Source of the DNA: Chloroflexota bacterium
Lineage (GTDB): Bacteria > Chloroflexota > UBA11872 > UBA12225
Reading direction: 5' to 3'
Assembly (NCBI GenBank): GCA_016199265.1
Contig: JACQGX010000380.1
Location: 1-41,552 of the forward strand
DNA length: 41,552 nucleotides
The notes beneath the pieces are model-generated. The model did not search any database. It worked only from the letters and a program-made list of their open reading frames with translations, and had not been told where the DNA came from. Each line of letters starts with the position of its first letter. Within the stretch, counting starts at the first letter, position 1. The position numbers and the translations under genes were made by a program. Shown one piece after another: positions 1-8,719 of this stretch.

Positions 1-366
1 AAAGACGGCTCAGCGCATCCATCGTCGTTACATCCCCTACTCGTCCGCGATGGTCCCCCGGCATGTAGCGCGGGCGCTCGCACGCGATTGCCCGGCCTGC
101 TGGCATCAGTGTACGCCTGTTTCAGGCGTCTCGCACAGGAGCGACGCCGCTTGGTGCGATGGATGGCGCCACCTCGACCGGAGTCGATAGGAGCGGAGAA
201 CCTGGCGCGGCTCGGGCGCAAGGTACGCATGGCCCGCCCGCACCGGCTGTTCGCTCAGGAGCGGGAGACGGTCGAGGAGGCGTACCCTGGTGACGTGGTA
301 GGCTTGGTGAACTCGGGGCTGTTCGCCATCGGGGACACGCTGTCCTCGGGCGCGCCGCTAGCGTAG
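1..366 (+). pseudogene. Remnant of peptide chain release factor 3 (RF3), domain II only
   Basis: The reading frame is open from base 1 to a TAG at 364-366. Its last ~58 codons (from about 190) read like the second domain of a bacterial RF3-type translational GTPase. The stretches [20 protein letters not shown] and [20 protein letters not shown] match the RF3 segment that normally continues into FEGIPRF. A stop codon falls exactly where that continuation should begin. No G-domain motifs are seen upstream; codons 1-60 are not recognisable as RF3. The frame has no convincing start or ribosome binding site. The best reading is a truncated, non-functional fragment of a prfC gene. The RF3 resemblance is recalled family knowledge, not a search result. 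Confidence 0.6.
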
Positions 367-453
367 GTTGCCATCTGGGGAGTCCGCCGGTCGGTGCGCT
401 GAGCGGCGGCTCGACGAGCAACGTGTGAAACCTGTGAAGAAGGTAAGGACGAA

Positions 454-1986
454 GTGACACCACCGAACATTCTCTTCTTGCTGAGCGACGAGCATAGCTT
501 CCGCTATCTGAGCTACCTCACGCATGCGGAGGGCGGCGAGCCCGTGCGCACCCCGACGCTCGATTCGCTGGCGGCGCGGGGGACGTTCTTCGAGAACGCC
601 TACTGCCAAATGCCGCTGTGCACCCCCTCGCGCATCTGTATGCTCACCGGGCGTGACCAGGAGAAGTGCGGTGCGTGGAGCAACAACGCCGTGCTGCCGC
701 CGGAGATACCCACGCTGCCGGGTCACCTGGCCGAACACGGCGGGTACGAGACCGCGTTGGTCGGCAAGATGCACTTCGGCGGCTCGCGCCAGTTCAACGG
801 CTTCCGCCTGCGCCCATACGGCGACTTCGCGACCAAGAACGCCGGCCACCAGCCCGACCCGCTCGAGGCATGGGAAGGCGGCCCCGGCGGGATGATGCGC
901 CGCATCCGGCTGGCGGGCGTCACGACCATCCCGGAGAGCTTCCTCCAGGAGGAGATCGTGGCGCGCGAATCGGTGGCGCTGCTGCGCGAGCACCGCCACC
1001 GTACGCCGGGCCAGCCCTGGCTGCTCTGCGCCTCGTTCAGCCGTCCCCACTTCCCCTGGACGGCGCCGCGCCGCCACTTCGAGCGCTACTGGCCTCAGGG
1101 CGTTACCCGCCCGCGCCTCGGCCGCACCGCCGACACCGACCTGCACCCCATGGTCGTCGAGCACCGCCGGCGCTTTGATACCGAGCACGTCGCCGACGAG
1201 GAGCTGCTGCGCGTCCGAGCCGCGTACATGGCGTGTGTCGACTACCTGGACGAAGTCCTGGGCGACTTCCTCGCCACGCTCGAGCGCGACGGGCTGCTCG
1301 AGAACACCATCGTCGTCTACACCACCGACCACGGTGAGATGGCCGGGGAGAACGGCATGTTCTACAAGAACACCTGGCACGAGGCCGCCGCGCACGTGCC
1401 GTTCATCATCCAGACCCCGGAGCACCGCCGCGGCGCGCTCGCGCCCTCCCGTCTCAGGACCCCCGTCAGCCTGGGCGATCTCTTTCCCACGCTTTGTGGA
1501 CTGGTAGGCGTCGAGCCGCCGGACGGGCTGGACGGCCACGACCTGTCCGGCGCTATCCGGTCCAGCGCGTCGGAGTGTGAGCGCGGGCCGGTGATCAGCC
1601 AGTCGGTCCCCGGTTGGCGCATGCTGCGCGAGGGGCGCTTCAAGTACGTCGCCTTCCGCGACATGGATGCGCCGGAGGTGCTCATCGACTTGGAGACTGA
1701 CCCCGGCGAGCAGCGCAACCTGGCCGCCGGCCCGGCGCACGCTACGGTGCTGGCCGGCCTGCGCGCCAAGGCCATGGCCGGCTTCGACTTCGAGACCGTA
1801 GCCCCGCACGCGGAGCAGCACCGGCGCGAGATGCGCGAGCGCTTCCCCATGCGCATCACCGGCCGCACCCCGAACCAGTTGCTACTGCCGGACGGGCGCC
1901 TGGTGGAAGGCGACGCCGCGCTCTACCTCCCCGAAGCCCTCGTAACGGAGCACGCCTGGGAGGCGTTCGACGACTGGCCGCCGTGA
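454..1986 (+). CDS. Sulfatase family hydrolase (alkaline-phosphatase superfamily)
   Basis: A 510-residue type I sulfatase that would hydrolyse a sulfate ester (choline-sulfatase-like or glycan sulfatase; substrate unknown). The formylglycine signature is C56-T-P-S-R60 in QMPLCTPSRICMLTG, so C56 is the expected residue for conversion by a formylglycine-generating enzyme. Metal and sulfate ligands are visible: the N-terminal LLSDEHSFR, K105/H107 in VGKMHFGG, and D292/H293 in YTTDHGEMAGENGMFYK. No signal peptide is present, so it is probably cytoplasmic. The GTG start at 454 is preceded by AAGG-containing purine-rich sequence at a reasonable distance; the length is normal for the family. It stands alone between two decayed gene fragments, so there is no operon partner to suggest the substrate. 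No sulfatase-modifying enzyme lies in the window. Confidence 0.93.
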   Translation: MTPPNILFLLSDEHSFRYLSYLTHAEGGEPVRTPTLDSLAARGTFFENAYCQMPLCTPSRICMLTGRDQEKCGAWSNNAVLPPEIPTLPGHLAEHGGYETALVGKMHFGGSRQFNGFRLRPYGDFATKNAGHQPDPLEAWEGGPGGMMRRIRLAGVTTIPESFLQEEIVARESVALLREHRHRTPGQPWLLCASFSRPHFPWTAPRRHFERYWPQGVTRPRLGRTADTDLHPMVVEHRRRFDTEHVADEELLRVRAAYMACVDYLDEVLGDFLATLERDGLLENTIVVYTTDHGEMAGENGMFYKNTWHEAAAHVPFIIQTPEHRRGALAPSRLRTPVSLGDLFPTLCGLVGVEPPDGLDGHDLSGAIRSSASECERGPVISQSVPGWRMLREGRFKYVAFRDMDAPEVLIDLETDPGEQRNLAAGPAHATVLAGLRAKAMAGFDFETVAPHAEQHRREMRERFPMRITGRTPNQLLLPDGRLVEGDAALYLPEALVTEHAWEAFDDWPP

Positions 1987-2100
1987 GCGTCTCGGCAATG
2001 ACCGACTGCTCGGCGGTACCCAGCGCGCGGGCCGCTGCATCGAGTACACCTTGGGAATCAATCACCCCCGCGAGGTCGACGAAGCATACGCCGCCCTCGA
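1986..2100 (-). pseudogene. Fragment resembling an AfsR/LuxR-type NTPase regulator
   Basis: On the minus strand the stretch EGGVCFVDLAGVIDSQGVLD is followed by AAARALGTAEQSVIAETL. It looks like the piece just after the Walker A region in large BTAD/LuxR-type ATPase regulators, whose typical pattern is GVWFVDLAPL..P..V...IA.ALG. An in-frame TGA precedes it and no family-like sequence follows; the frame then runs antisense into the sulfatase gene. About 40 residues are recognisable, far too few for a functional protein. The assignment rests on pattern memory and could be wrong. Bases 2101-2200 hold nothing I recognise. Confidence 0.35.
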
Positions 2101-2200
2101 TTCACCGCGCCGCGGGGCGCGGTCCTGGCACTCGTGCAGATCAGGGGCAAGCCTCGGCTCAACCATCATCTGCACGCCACAGTTGCCCTGGGATGCCACG

Positions 2201-3148
2201 TTAACCGCACGTGGCGGTTGCGCAGCCGGCCACTTTAAGATCGCCGTTGGTCGCGTCGTAGTAGCTGATGGCCGGGTTCCCGCCGGCCGCCAACTGCAAG
2301 GAAACGTGGGAACCGACATTTCCAGCGGTATCGGGTGCCATGACCGTGTTGCCGCTGGTGCAGGTCGCATTCCCGCAGTGGAGTACTTTCAGGTCGCCGT
2401 TGGTCGCGTCGTAGTAGGCGACGACTGGATTCCCACTTTCGTCCAGCCGCAGCGACGTGTATTGGCCGACGTTGCCCGCCATGTCCGGGGCGGCGAGGGT
2501 GTTCCCGCCGGTGCACGTGCTATTGCCACAATGCAGCACCTTCAGATCGGCGTTGGTCACGTCGTAGTAGCTGATGACCGGGTTGCCGCCGGCGTCGAGC
2601 TGCAGCGACGTGTACTGCCCGACCGAGCCCGCCGTATCGGGAGCGGCGATCGTATTGCCACTGGTGCACGTGCTGTTGCCACAATGCAACACTTTGAGGT
2701 CACCGTTGGTCACGTCGTAGTAGCTGATGACCGGGTTGCCGCCGGCGTCGAGCTGTAGCGACGTGTACTGCCCGACGTTGCCCGCCGTGTCGGGTGCGGC
2801 GATGGTGTTCGCAGAGAGAGTCGGCGTCACGGTAGGTGTTGGCGTCACCGTGGGTGTTGGCGTCGCCATCGGTATGCGGTCCGCCCCGACCCCTTCGCAA
2901 CTCTCTCCCGACTCGACGCCGACGATGTCGCCGTGGCGCCTGTGTGCGGACACGGCGTGCTCGTTCACTTCGATGAACACGAAGGGATTGCTCTCCGATC
3001 CCGTGACGTGGCAGATACCAACCTTGTTTCCGCCTCTGCCCCGTCCCCCAGCGCTATGAGCGGCGGCGGACTGAAAGCCCGATCCAATGAACACCGCCAG
3101 TGCGACGGCGGCCATGATCGCTACTGTGGGAGGTGTCCGGAGTCGCAT
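2201..3148 (-). CDS. Secreted protein with four tandem 51-residue repeats
   Basis: A 315-residue exported protein. Residues 1-30 are a signal peptide (Arg-containing n-region, hydrophobic core [17 protein letters not shown]-type cleavage area). Residues 41-75 form a small Cys/His-containing module ([20 protein letters not shown], then [13 protein letters not shown]) seen in many secreted bacterial proteins that start with KVxICHV. Residues 94-110 are a Pro/Thr linker. From residue 114 to the end there are four repeats of 51, 51, 51 and 49 residues. Each has the core [17 protein letters not shown] followed by HCGNxTC with two cysteines; the last repeat is the most divergent. An AAGGAGA ribosome binding site lies 8 nt before the ATG. 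Repeats of this type occur in Chloroflexota secreted proteins. A propeller-like or adhesive surface role is inference; no enzymatic motif is visible. Confidence 0.85.
   Translation of the reverse strand: MRLRTPPTVAIMAAVALAVFIGSGFQSAAAHSAGGRGRGGNKVGICHVTGSESNPFVFIEVNEHAVSAHRRHGDIVGVESGESCEGVGADRIPMATPTPTVTPTPTVTPTLSANTIAAPDTAGNVGQYTSLQLDAGGNPVISYYDVTNGDLKVLHCGNSTCTSGNTIAAPDTAGSVGQYTSLQLDAGGNPVISYYDVTNADLKVLHCGNSTCTGGNTLAAPDMAGNVGQYTSLRLDESGNPVVAYYDATNGDLKVLHCGNATCTSGNTVMAPDTAGNVGSHVSLQLAAGGNPAISYYDATNGDLKVAGCATATCG
2204..2809 (-). repeat. Four tandem 153-bp coding repeats
   Basis: The C-terminal half of the secreted protein is made of four tandem DNA repeats with a 153-bp period (2657-2809, 2504-2656, 2351-2503, 2204-2350). 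The two copies nearest the N-terminus are almost identical at DNA level and the last two diverge progressively, as expected for recent duplication of a 51-residue module. Confidence 0.9.
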
Positions 3149-3294
3149 CCCAAGGTCTCCTTCTCGCTGACCTCAAGCTACCCAGCCCCGCGCCTGCCGG
3201 CACGGCCGGCATCTATGGATTATTGCGGTTCGGTAGCCTGATCGACGTCGAGAGACCGTTGAGATGTTGTGAAGAAAGCGAGAATGATCACGTG

Positions 3295-3371
3295 GCGAAT
3301 GAAGAGTGAAGAGTGAAGAACGACGCATGACTGTGGGCCTTGGCCGTCGTTACCTTTCATTCTTCATTCGT
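3295..3371. repeat. Inverted repeat of GAATGAAGA/AGTGAAG words at a gene end
   Basis: The left arm has CGAATGAAG followed by tandem AGTGAAG units. The right arm is the complement of CGAATGAAGAATGAAAGG. ACGACG and CGTCG segments close to the loop also pair. The right arm covers the last six codons and the stop of the hydrolase at 3350-4099. It could act as a transcription terminator, but there is no clear U-run. The rest of the gap 3149-3294 holds only a short GC-rich palindrome (3193-3210) in the leader of the secreted-protein gene. Confidence 0.6.
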
Positions 3372-4099
3372 CTTGCCGCCGCCACAAACGCCTCGAACAA
3401 CCGCCGGTGTTCGGGACGCCTCGTCACTAGGTCCTCAGGGTGCCACTGTATCCCCATAACGAAGCGGCGATCCGGCGCTTCGATCGCCTCGACGATGTCG
3501 TCCTGCGTGTGCGCTGCCGGTGCGAGGGCAGCGGAGATCCGCTGGACTGCCTGGTGGTGGAACGAGTTGGTGTCAAACGGCCGGGCGGCGTGCTCGCCGA
3601 GGATCGCCGCCAGCGCTGTCCCGGCGTGCACCGTCACGGGGTGCGTTACCGCATCGCGCGGGGCGCGTTGTTGGTGAAGGAGGCCGTTGGGCCGCTGGAA
3701 GGGTAGGTCCTGCCAAAGGCTGCCGCCGAGCGCGACGTTAAGCACCTGGCACCCGCGGCAGATGGCGAGCACCGGAACATCGCGGGCGACGGCCTCGCGG
3801 GTCAGCGGCAGCTCAAAACGGTCGCGGTCGGGCTCCAACGCAACGCTGTCGTGCAGAATTGGTTGACCGTAATGCGCCGGATCGATGTCTTTCCCGCCGG
3901 TAAGGAGCACGCCGTCGACGCGGTCGAGCGCTGCCGCGACGGCGTGAAGATCGTCGACCGGCGGGAGCACGACCGGGATTCCGCCGGCGAGCGCCACTGC
4001 CGTCAGGTAGGCTTCCTTGGCGGTGACCATCGTCACGCCGGAGGACGTTTCGGTGCGGTGGCCGGTAACCCCGATGATCGGCCGCAGCGACGTATCCAT
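3350..4099 (-). CDS. Gamma-glutamyl-gamma-aminobutyrate hydrolase family protein (peptidase C26)
   Basis: A 249-residue class-I glutamine amidotransferase-like hydrolase of the PuuD type, which cleaves gamma-glutamyl amides such as gamma-glutamyl-GABA. The nucleophile elbow is AIC114RGCQVLNVALGG, and the His/Glu pair is H220/E222 in GIQWHPED. The N-terminus has the family pattern PIIGVTGHR, then DGVLLTGGKDIDPAHYG. The open frame extends much further upstream, but the ATG at 4099 is chosen because GAGGAG lies 6 nt before it and the family begins there. No polyamine pathway genes are adjacent, so the substrate is open. Its last codons (MKNER-stop) lie within a tandem-word inverted repeat, so the extreme C-terminus may have been altered by that repeat. 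Confidence 0.9.
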   Translation of the reverse strand: MDTSLRPIIGVTGHRTETSSGVTMVTAKEAYLTAVALAGGIPVVLPPVDDLHAVAAALDRVDGVLLTGGKDIDPAHYGQPILHDSVALEPDRDRFELPLTREAVARDVPVLAICRGCQVLNVALGGSLWQDLPFQRPNGLLHQQRAPRDAVTHPVTVHAGTALAAILGEHAARPFDTNSFHHQAVQRISAALAPAAHTQDDIVEAIEAPDRRFVMGIQWHPEDLVTRRPEHRRLFEAFVAAARRMKNER

Positions 4100-4123
4100 G
4101 TACGCTCCTCGACCTAGCATTCT

Positions 4124-5806
4124 ATGAGCGCCGACGCGATGATAACCGACGCCGCGCCGCCGCCGGGGGAGCGACAGCTCGAGCCGCGCGTGGAGCATCC
4201 GGCGGTGGTTTCGAGCGGCGTGCGGCGCGTCGCGCGCAACTCGCTCGCGCCGTTCGCCGCCACCTTTACCGGCCGGCTCCTCACGTGGGCGCTGGCGATG
4301 GTCATGGCGCGCACGCTGGGACCGGAGGGTACCGGCGCCTACGCACTGGCGGTCAACCTCTGGCTCTACGCCTCGATCGTCGCCGATTTCGGGCTGGGGA
4401 CGTGGCTCACGCGCGAAGTCGCGCGCGATCCGGCGGCGGCACGCCGGCACGTGCGGACGACGCTCGGGCTGCGACTGCTCCTTTCGGCGGCGGCGCTGCC
4501 CGTCCTGGCCGGCGCCGGCGCCCTGTGGATGCTGGCGGGGGCAGCCGACTGGCGGTTCGTCGCGACCGTCGCGCTGCTGGGCCTTGGTCTGGTGCCCGGT
4601 GCAGTCAGCGCGGCGGGGACGGCGCTGTTCAACGCCCACGAGCGCATGACCTTTCCGGCCGCAGTGCAGGTCGCCGGCGCGGCGCTGACTGCGGTTCTGG
4701 GCGGTGCGCTTCTGCTGCTCGGCAACGGCATCGTCGCGTTGGCGCTCGTCTCGCTGGTAGTCAACGTTCTCACCGCCGCGACATTCGCGGTCGCCGCACG
4801 ACGGTCATTTTTCGCGCTGAGCGCCACGCTCGACTGGCCAAAGCAGTGGCGCCTACTGAGTGACGCGATGCCGCTCATGCTCAACAATCTGCTCAATAAC
4901 GTGTTCTTTCGGGTCGACGTGCAGGTACTGCAGAGCCGAGGCAGCGCCGTCGTCGGCTACTACGCGAACGCCTACAAGATCGTCGACGCCGCCGGGGCGG
5001 TGCCGAGCAGCTTCGTGCTCGCCATCTTTCCCCTCCTGTCGCGCCGCGCGGCGGCGCAGGGAGCGGACCGTGATGAGCGCGGTGGCGGATTGGGACAGGT
5101 CTACCGGCTGGCGCTCAAGTTGCTGGTGGCGGTCGCGTTACCCATCGCCCTCGTTTGCAGCTTTACCGCCCACGACCTGACGCTGTGGCTCTGGGGCCCT
5201 GAGTTTCTGCCCGACTCGGCGATCGCGCTACAGATTCTGATCTGGTTCCTGCCGCTCAGCTTCTTCAACGGCCTAACGCAGTATGTCCTCATCGCCGCCG
5301 GCCTGCAGCGGCGCATCACCGTGTCGTTTGCGATCGCCGCCGCCTTCAACCTCACCGCCAACCTGATTCTCATCCCGCGCTACAGCTACGTCGCGGCGGC
5401 GGCCGTCACCATCGCCTCCGAGATCGTCCTGCTCGTCCCGTTCCTGGCCGCCGTCCGCGCGCGCGTGCCACTGCCCCCGATCACGCTCGCCGCGCTCCGC
5501 CCGCTCCCCGCCGGATGCACCATGGCCCTCGCACTGTGGCTCCTCCTGCCGTGGTCACTCCCCGCCGCGCTGCTGGCTTCATCCGCGCTCTACGCCGCGG
5601 TGCTCTTCGGCCCGGGCGTGCTCGGCGCCTTCGACACCGACGAGCGACGGGTGCTCTGGAGCCTGCTGCCGCGGCGTTTCCAGGTGACGGTCGAACGGCG
5701 CCGCTCTACCGCGGTATCGCCCTTGCCGCTCGGTACAACGCCGCCGTCTTCTGCGCCACCACCGGCCAGGAAAACCGCTCGGCAAAGGCCAGGCCGCCGG
5801 CGGTGA
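4124..5806 (+). CDS. Polysaccharide flippase (Wzx/MurJ-like, MOP superfamily)
   Basis: A 560-residue polytopic membrane protein with about 14 hydrophobic segments spread over residues 30-520. The N-terminus (RNSLAPFAATFTGRLLTWAL, then RTLGPEGTGAYALAVNLWLY) is typical of O-antigen/teichoic-acid flippases that move undecaprenyl-linked glycans across the membrane. Residues ~530-560 are a basic, proline-rich tail encoded where the gene overlaps, tail to tail, the glycosyltransferase on the other strand. It starts 24 bp from the divergent hydrolase gene. The neighbouring glycosyltransferases support a role in surface-polysaccharide export; the exact substrate cannot be told. Confidence 0.88.
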   Translation: MSADAMITDAAPPPGERQLEPRVEHPAVVSSGVRRVARNSLAPFAATFTGRLLTWALAMVMARTLGPEGTGAYALAVNLWLYASIVADFGLGTWLTREVARDPAAARRHVRTTLGLRLLLSAAALPVLAGAGALWMLAGAADWRFVATVALLGLGLVPGAVSAAGTALFNAHERMTFPAAVQVAGAALTAVLGGALLLLGNGIVALALVSLVVNVLTAATFAVAARRSFFALSATLDWPKQWRLLSDAMPLMLNNLLNNVFFRVDVQVLQSRGSAVVGYYANAYKIVDAAGAVPSSFVLAIFPLLSRRAAAQGADRDERGGGLGQVYRLALKLLVAVALPIALVCSFTAHDLTLWLWGPEFLPDSAIALQILIWFLPLSFFNGLTQYVLIAAGLQRRITVSFAIAAAFNLTANLILIPRYSYVAAAAVTIASEIVLLVPFLAAVRARVPLPPITLAALRPLPAGCTMALALWLLLPWSLPAALLASSALYAAVLFGPGVLGAFDTDERRVLWSLLPRRFQVTVERRRSTAVSPLPLGTTPPSSAPPPARKTARQRPGRRR

Positions 5807-6950
5807 GCTGCGCGCGCCATTCAGAATCGCCAAGCAGCTCGGCCAGTGCCACCGCGATCGCTTCGGCGCGCGGCGCGGGCAACGTCACCGCCGGTAAAGG
5901 TGCCCCCGGCCACGGCGCGCCGCTCCCCGCCGGCTCCGTCGTGACCACCGGCACGCCGTGTGCCCAACAGGCGATCAGGCTGGTGCGCCGCAACGAGGCG
6001 CCGTCGCGGAACGGCAACACCGCGACGTCGGCGCAGCGCAGCCAGGCACCGGCCGCATCGACCGGCTGGTAGCCCGTCCAATGGACGCGCGCCTCGATCC
6101 CCAGCTCCTCGACGAGCCGCCGCACTGTCTCGAAGTAGCGCGTGTTCGTCGCGTCCGAGCTGCCGAGCTCGTCGCCGATCAGCAGCATGTGGACGTCGCG
6201 GCCGGCGCGGACGAGCATGGCGACGGCGCGCACGAGCTCGTCGATCGCCTTGCTCCGGTTGACGAAACCGACGTGGCCAATCAGCGCCGCCTGCGTCTGC
6301 AGACCCAGGCTCGCCCGCCACGCCACGCGGTCGAAGCCGGCCGGGAGCGGCGCGTCGAAGTGATTACCCAGGGGAATGTGCTCGACCGCGGTGCGACGGC
6401 GCGGCGCGTGCGTCCAGGGGACGAGCTGCGCCAGGTCCTCGTTTGCGACCGCAATGATCCCTTCCGAGCCGCGCGCCATCTCGCGCACGGCGAGCGTCCG
6501 TAGGCGACCCGCTTTGGGAAAGAGATACGGCGTTCGCAGATCGTGAAACGTCGTGACGATCGCGGCCGGCAGCCGCAACCGTCGCAACCGGCTCGTCAAG
6601 AGATTGATCGCCGGATGCAGCCCGTACGCGGCTGGCTGGTAGTGGATGTGAACGACGTCCCATTCGCGCTCGAGCGCCAGCCGCGGCACGGTGAACAGGA
6701 TGCGCCAGTCCCAGCGCTTCACCAGGGGCAGCAACCTTGCCGGCGAAGTCTCGACCCGGTGGGCCGGACCGGCCGCGTGTTCGTCGTGCGGCCAAGCATG
6801 CCGCCGGCCACCGTCATCACCGGCCGCCTTCGACGTGAGCACCTCGACGGTGTGGCCCAGGCGCGCAAGCTCGGCGGCGAGCCGTGCGCAGTGATCGCCG
6901 ACGCCGCCAATCGCCGGCGGGTACTCAGCGGTGACGATGCCGATACGCAC
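5706..6950 (-). CDS. Glycosyltransferase family 4 protein
   Basis: A 414-residue GT-B fold retaining glycosyltransferase. The N-terminal acceptor domain begins MRIGIVTAEYPPAIGGVGDH, with the Gly-rich loop typical of GT4. The C-terminal nucleotide-sugar domain includes IGHVGFVNRSKAIDELVRAV, then HWTGYQPVDAAGAWLRCADV and the late segment SLIACWAHGVPVVTT. The usual donor-binding E-x7-E motif is not clear, so the donor sugar is unknown. It is the last gene of a four-glycosyltransferase minus-strand operon, 9 bp after the preceding gene. Its 3' end overlaps the convergent flippase gene by 101 bp. It is cytoplasmic or membrane-associated. Confidence 0.9.
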   Translation of the reverse strand: MRIGIVTAEYPPAIGGVGDHCARLAAELARLGHTVEVLTSKAAGDDGGRRHAWPHDEHAAGPAHRVETSPARLLPLVKRWDWRILFTVPRLALEREWDVVHIHYQPAAYGLHPAINLLTSRLRRLRLPAAIVTTFHDLRTPYLFPKAGRLRTLAVREMARGSEGIIAVANEDLAQLVPWTHAPRRRTAVEHIPLGNHFDAPLPAGFDRVAWRASLGLQTQAALIGHVGFVNRSKAIDELVRAVAMLVRAGRDVHMLLIGDELGSSDATNTRYFETVRRLVEELGIEARVHWTGYQPVDAAGAWLRCADVAVLPFRDGASLRRTSLIACWAHGVPVVTTEPAGSGAPWPGAPLPAVTLPAPRAEAIAVALAELLGDSEWRAQLTAGGLAFAERFSWPVVAQKTAALYRAARAIPR

Positions 6951-6959
6951 GTAAGGCCC

Positions 6960-7913
6960 TCATTCTTCACGGGAGAAGTGCCAGCGCACCAGTGCGCCGT
7001 ACCGTCGCACGAGTTCTCGGTCGCGCCTGGCGGTCTGAATCGCCAGTTCCCCGGCAAACAGCGCTCCCGCCGCATAGCGCATCGCTTGTGCCGGGACGCG
7101 TCCCCAGTGCCGCTCGACGAAACGGTACTTGCTGCGGAAGAAGTTGCGGTCCTTGGCCGGCAGGTCTTGATCGGCGCTGCGGCTGCCGTGGTGAACGGCG
7201 ATCGCCGCCGGCTCGTACCACGTCTGCCAGCCGTTGGCGCGCAGCCGCCGGCAGAGATCGGCCTCCTCGAAGTACATGAAGTAGCGCGGATCGAAGCCGC
7301 CGGCCGGCCGCAGCGCCGCCGTTCGACCCAGGAGACACGCGCCGGACAACCAGTCAACCGGCGCTGCCACCTCCGGGTCGCCGGCGCAGCGCATGCGCTC
7401 GAGGTGCTTCCAGCGCGGGCCACGCCACTCGAGCGGCGTGCTCTCCACGAGCAGCGAGCCAAGCGTGGGGAACCGGCGTCGCGACGGCTGCGGGCGCCCA
7501 TCGGGATAACGCAGGCGCGGCCCGGTGAGCGCGGCGGCCGGCGTCGAGCGGAGCCGGTCGAGGAGTGCCGGCAGCGCATCCGGCTCGAGCTCGAGATCAG
7601 GATTGGTGAACAACACGTAGTCGCCGGCCAGCGCGAGCCCCTGGTTGCACGCCGCGCCGAACCCGACGTTGCGGGCGTTCTCGATCAATCGCACCGACGG
7701 GTACCGCCCGCGGATCAGGTCGGCGCTGCCATCGCGCGAGGTGTTATCGACGACGACGATCGCGGCGGGCTCGCCCAGCGCGTCGAGCGCCCGCCCGAGC
7801 GCCGCCAGGCAGCGATCGAGCAACGGTCGAACGTTGTAGCTGACGACAACCGCGGTCAGCGCATCGGATAGCCGGGCGGCGTTCTCAGAGCTCATGCGAG
7901 TGCTGTCGGTCAC
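6960..7913 (-). CDS. Glycosyltransferase family 2 (rhamnosyltransferase-like)
   Basis: A 317-residue GT-A inverting transferase. Hallmarks are VVVSYNVRPLLDRCL, VVDNTSRDGSADLI, GFGAACNQGL, FTNPDLELEP (metal-binding Asp) and YFMYFEEADLCRRLRANGW, the late block of dTDP-rhamnosyl-type GT2 enzymes. The GTG at 7913 is chosen because it overlaps the stop of the previous gene as GTGA, a coupling arrangement, with CGGAG upstream. A downstream ATG at 7895 has no ribosome binding site. Third gene of the glycosyltransferase operon. Confidence 0.9.
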   Translation of the reverse strand: MTDSTRMSSENAARLSDALTAVVVSYNVRPLLDRCLAALGRALDALGEPAAIVVVDNTSRDGSADLIRGRYPSVRLIENARNVGFGAACNQGLALAGDYVLFTNPDLELEPDALPALLDRLRSTPAAALTGPRLRYPDGRPQPSRRRFPTLGSLLVESTPLEWRGPRWKHLERMRCAGDPEVAAPVDWLSGACLLGRTAALRPAGGFDPRYFMYFEEADLCRRLRANGWQTWYEPAAIAVHHGSRSADQDLPAKDRNFFRSKYRFVERHWGRVPAQAMRYAAGALFAGELAIQTARRDRELVRRYGALVRWHFSREE

Positions 7914-8719
7914 GCTGCCGGACTCCGGGCGGCTGCGGGACTGGTTCTGCCCAGGCGATAGAGCTCGACGTACATGACGAGGTTGGCAGCGGCAAGCGCG
8001 GCGCTGAGCGCGAGGCCCAGCGGGCCGGCGCGGTAGCCGCCGAGCGTCCAGTAGCGGCGCCTGAACTCGCGTAACGGTTGAAGCACCAGGTTGCGCGCCT
8101 TGGCGCGTACGCCACGGGCGTGGAGTGCCTCGGCCTCGGCGCGGGCATACCGCCGCTGCTTCGTCCAGAACTGCCGCCAGCCCACGTAGTTGTGGTGCAC
8201 GAGATGGTGGCGCAGCCGCTCCGACGGTCCGTCGAGCTGCACCAGCTCGTGTACCGGCCGGTCGGGGTCGTACCGGCCGCGATCGCGCCGGAACAGGCGC
8301 AACTGGTAATCGGGGTGCCAGCCGGCAGAGCGCATCCAGTGGCCAAGGATGATGTTCTGGCGCGGCACCCAGAAGCCGCACGGCGACGCGTTACCATCGT
8401 CCTCCATCTGGGCAGCGACGACGCTCGCCTGCGCTTCTTCGGCCAGCTCGATGGGCACGCGCTCGTCGGCGTCGACGAAAAAGACCCACGGCAGCGTCGC
8501 CCGCTCCAGCGCGAAGTTCCGCTGCCCCGCCCAGTGATCCCACGGCCGCGCCAACACGCGCGCACCCATCGCCGCGGCGAGCTCTCTCGTCCCGTCGGTG
8601 CTTCCCGAATCGACGACCAGCCGCTCGCCGGCCCACTGCAGCGTCCGCAGACAGGGGACGACGTGCGCCGCCTCGTTCTGCGTCAGCACGATTGCGGTGA
8701 TCGGTGGCACAACGGTCAT
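7910..8719 (-). CDS. Glycosyltransferase family 2 (WaaE/KdtX-like)
   Basis: A 269-residue GT2 enzyme. It opens TAIVLTQNEAAHVVPCLRTL, with VVDSGSTDGTRELA and the metal-binding FFVDADERVP. HLVHHNYVGWRQFWTKQRRYARAEA resembles the C-terminal half of the heptose/glucose-transferring WaaE/KdtX group, which is widespread outside LPS producers. A hydrophobic C-terminal stretch (GPLGLALSAALAAANLVMYV) suggests membrane attachment. Its start overlaps the preceding gene by ATGA and its stop overlaps the next start by GTGA, so the three GT2 genes are translationally coupled. Confidence 0.88.
   Translation of the reverse strand: MTVVPPITAIVLTQNEAAHVVPCLRTLQWAGERLVVDSGSTDGTRELAAAMGARVLARPWDHWAGQRNFALERATLPWVFFVDADERVPIELAEEAQASVVAAQMEDDGNASPCGFWVPRQNIILGHWMRSAGWHPDYQLRLFRRDRGRYDPDRPVHELVQLDGPSERLRHHLVHHNYVGWRQFWTKQRRYARAEAEALHARGVRAKARNLVLQPLREFRRRYWTLGGYRAGPLGLALSAALAAANLVMYVELYRLGRTSPAAARSPAA

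Noticed and set aside
358-1821. A 487-codon minus-strand frame over the sulfatase
   Set aside because: The plus strand encodes an unambiguous sulfatase with all catalytic motifs; the antisense translation has no family pattern.
2204-2809. Possible CRISPR array because of regular repeats
   Set aside because: Repeats are 153 bp, contiguous without unique spacers and translate in frame into a 51-residue protein module.
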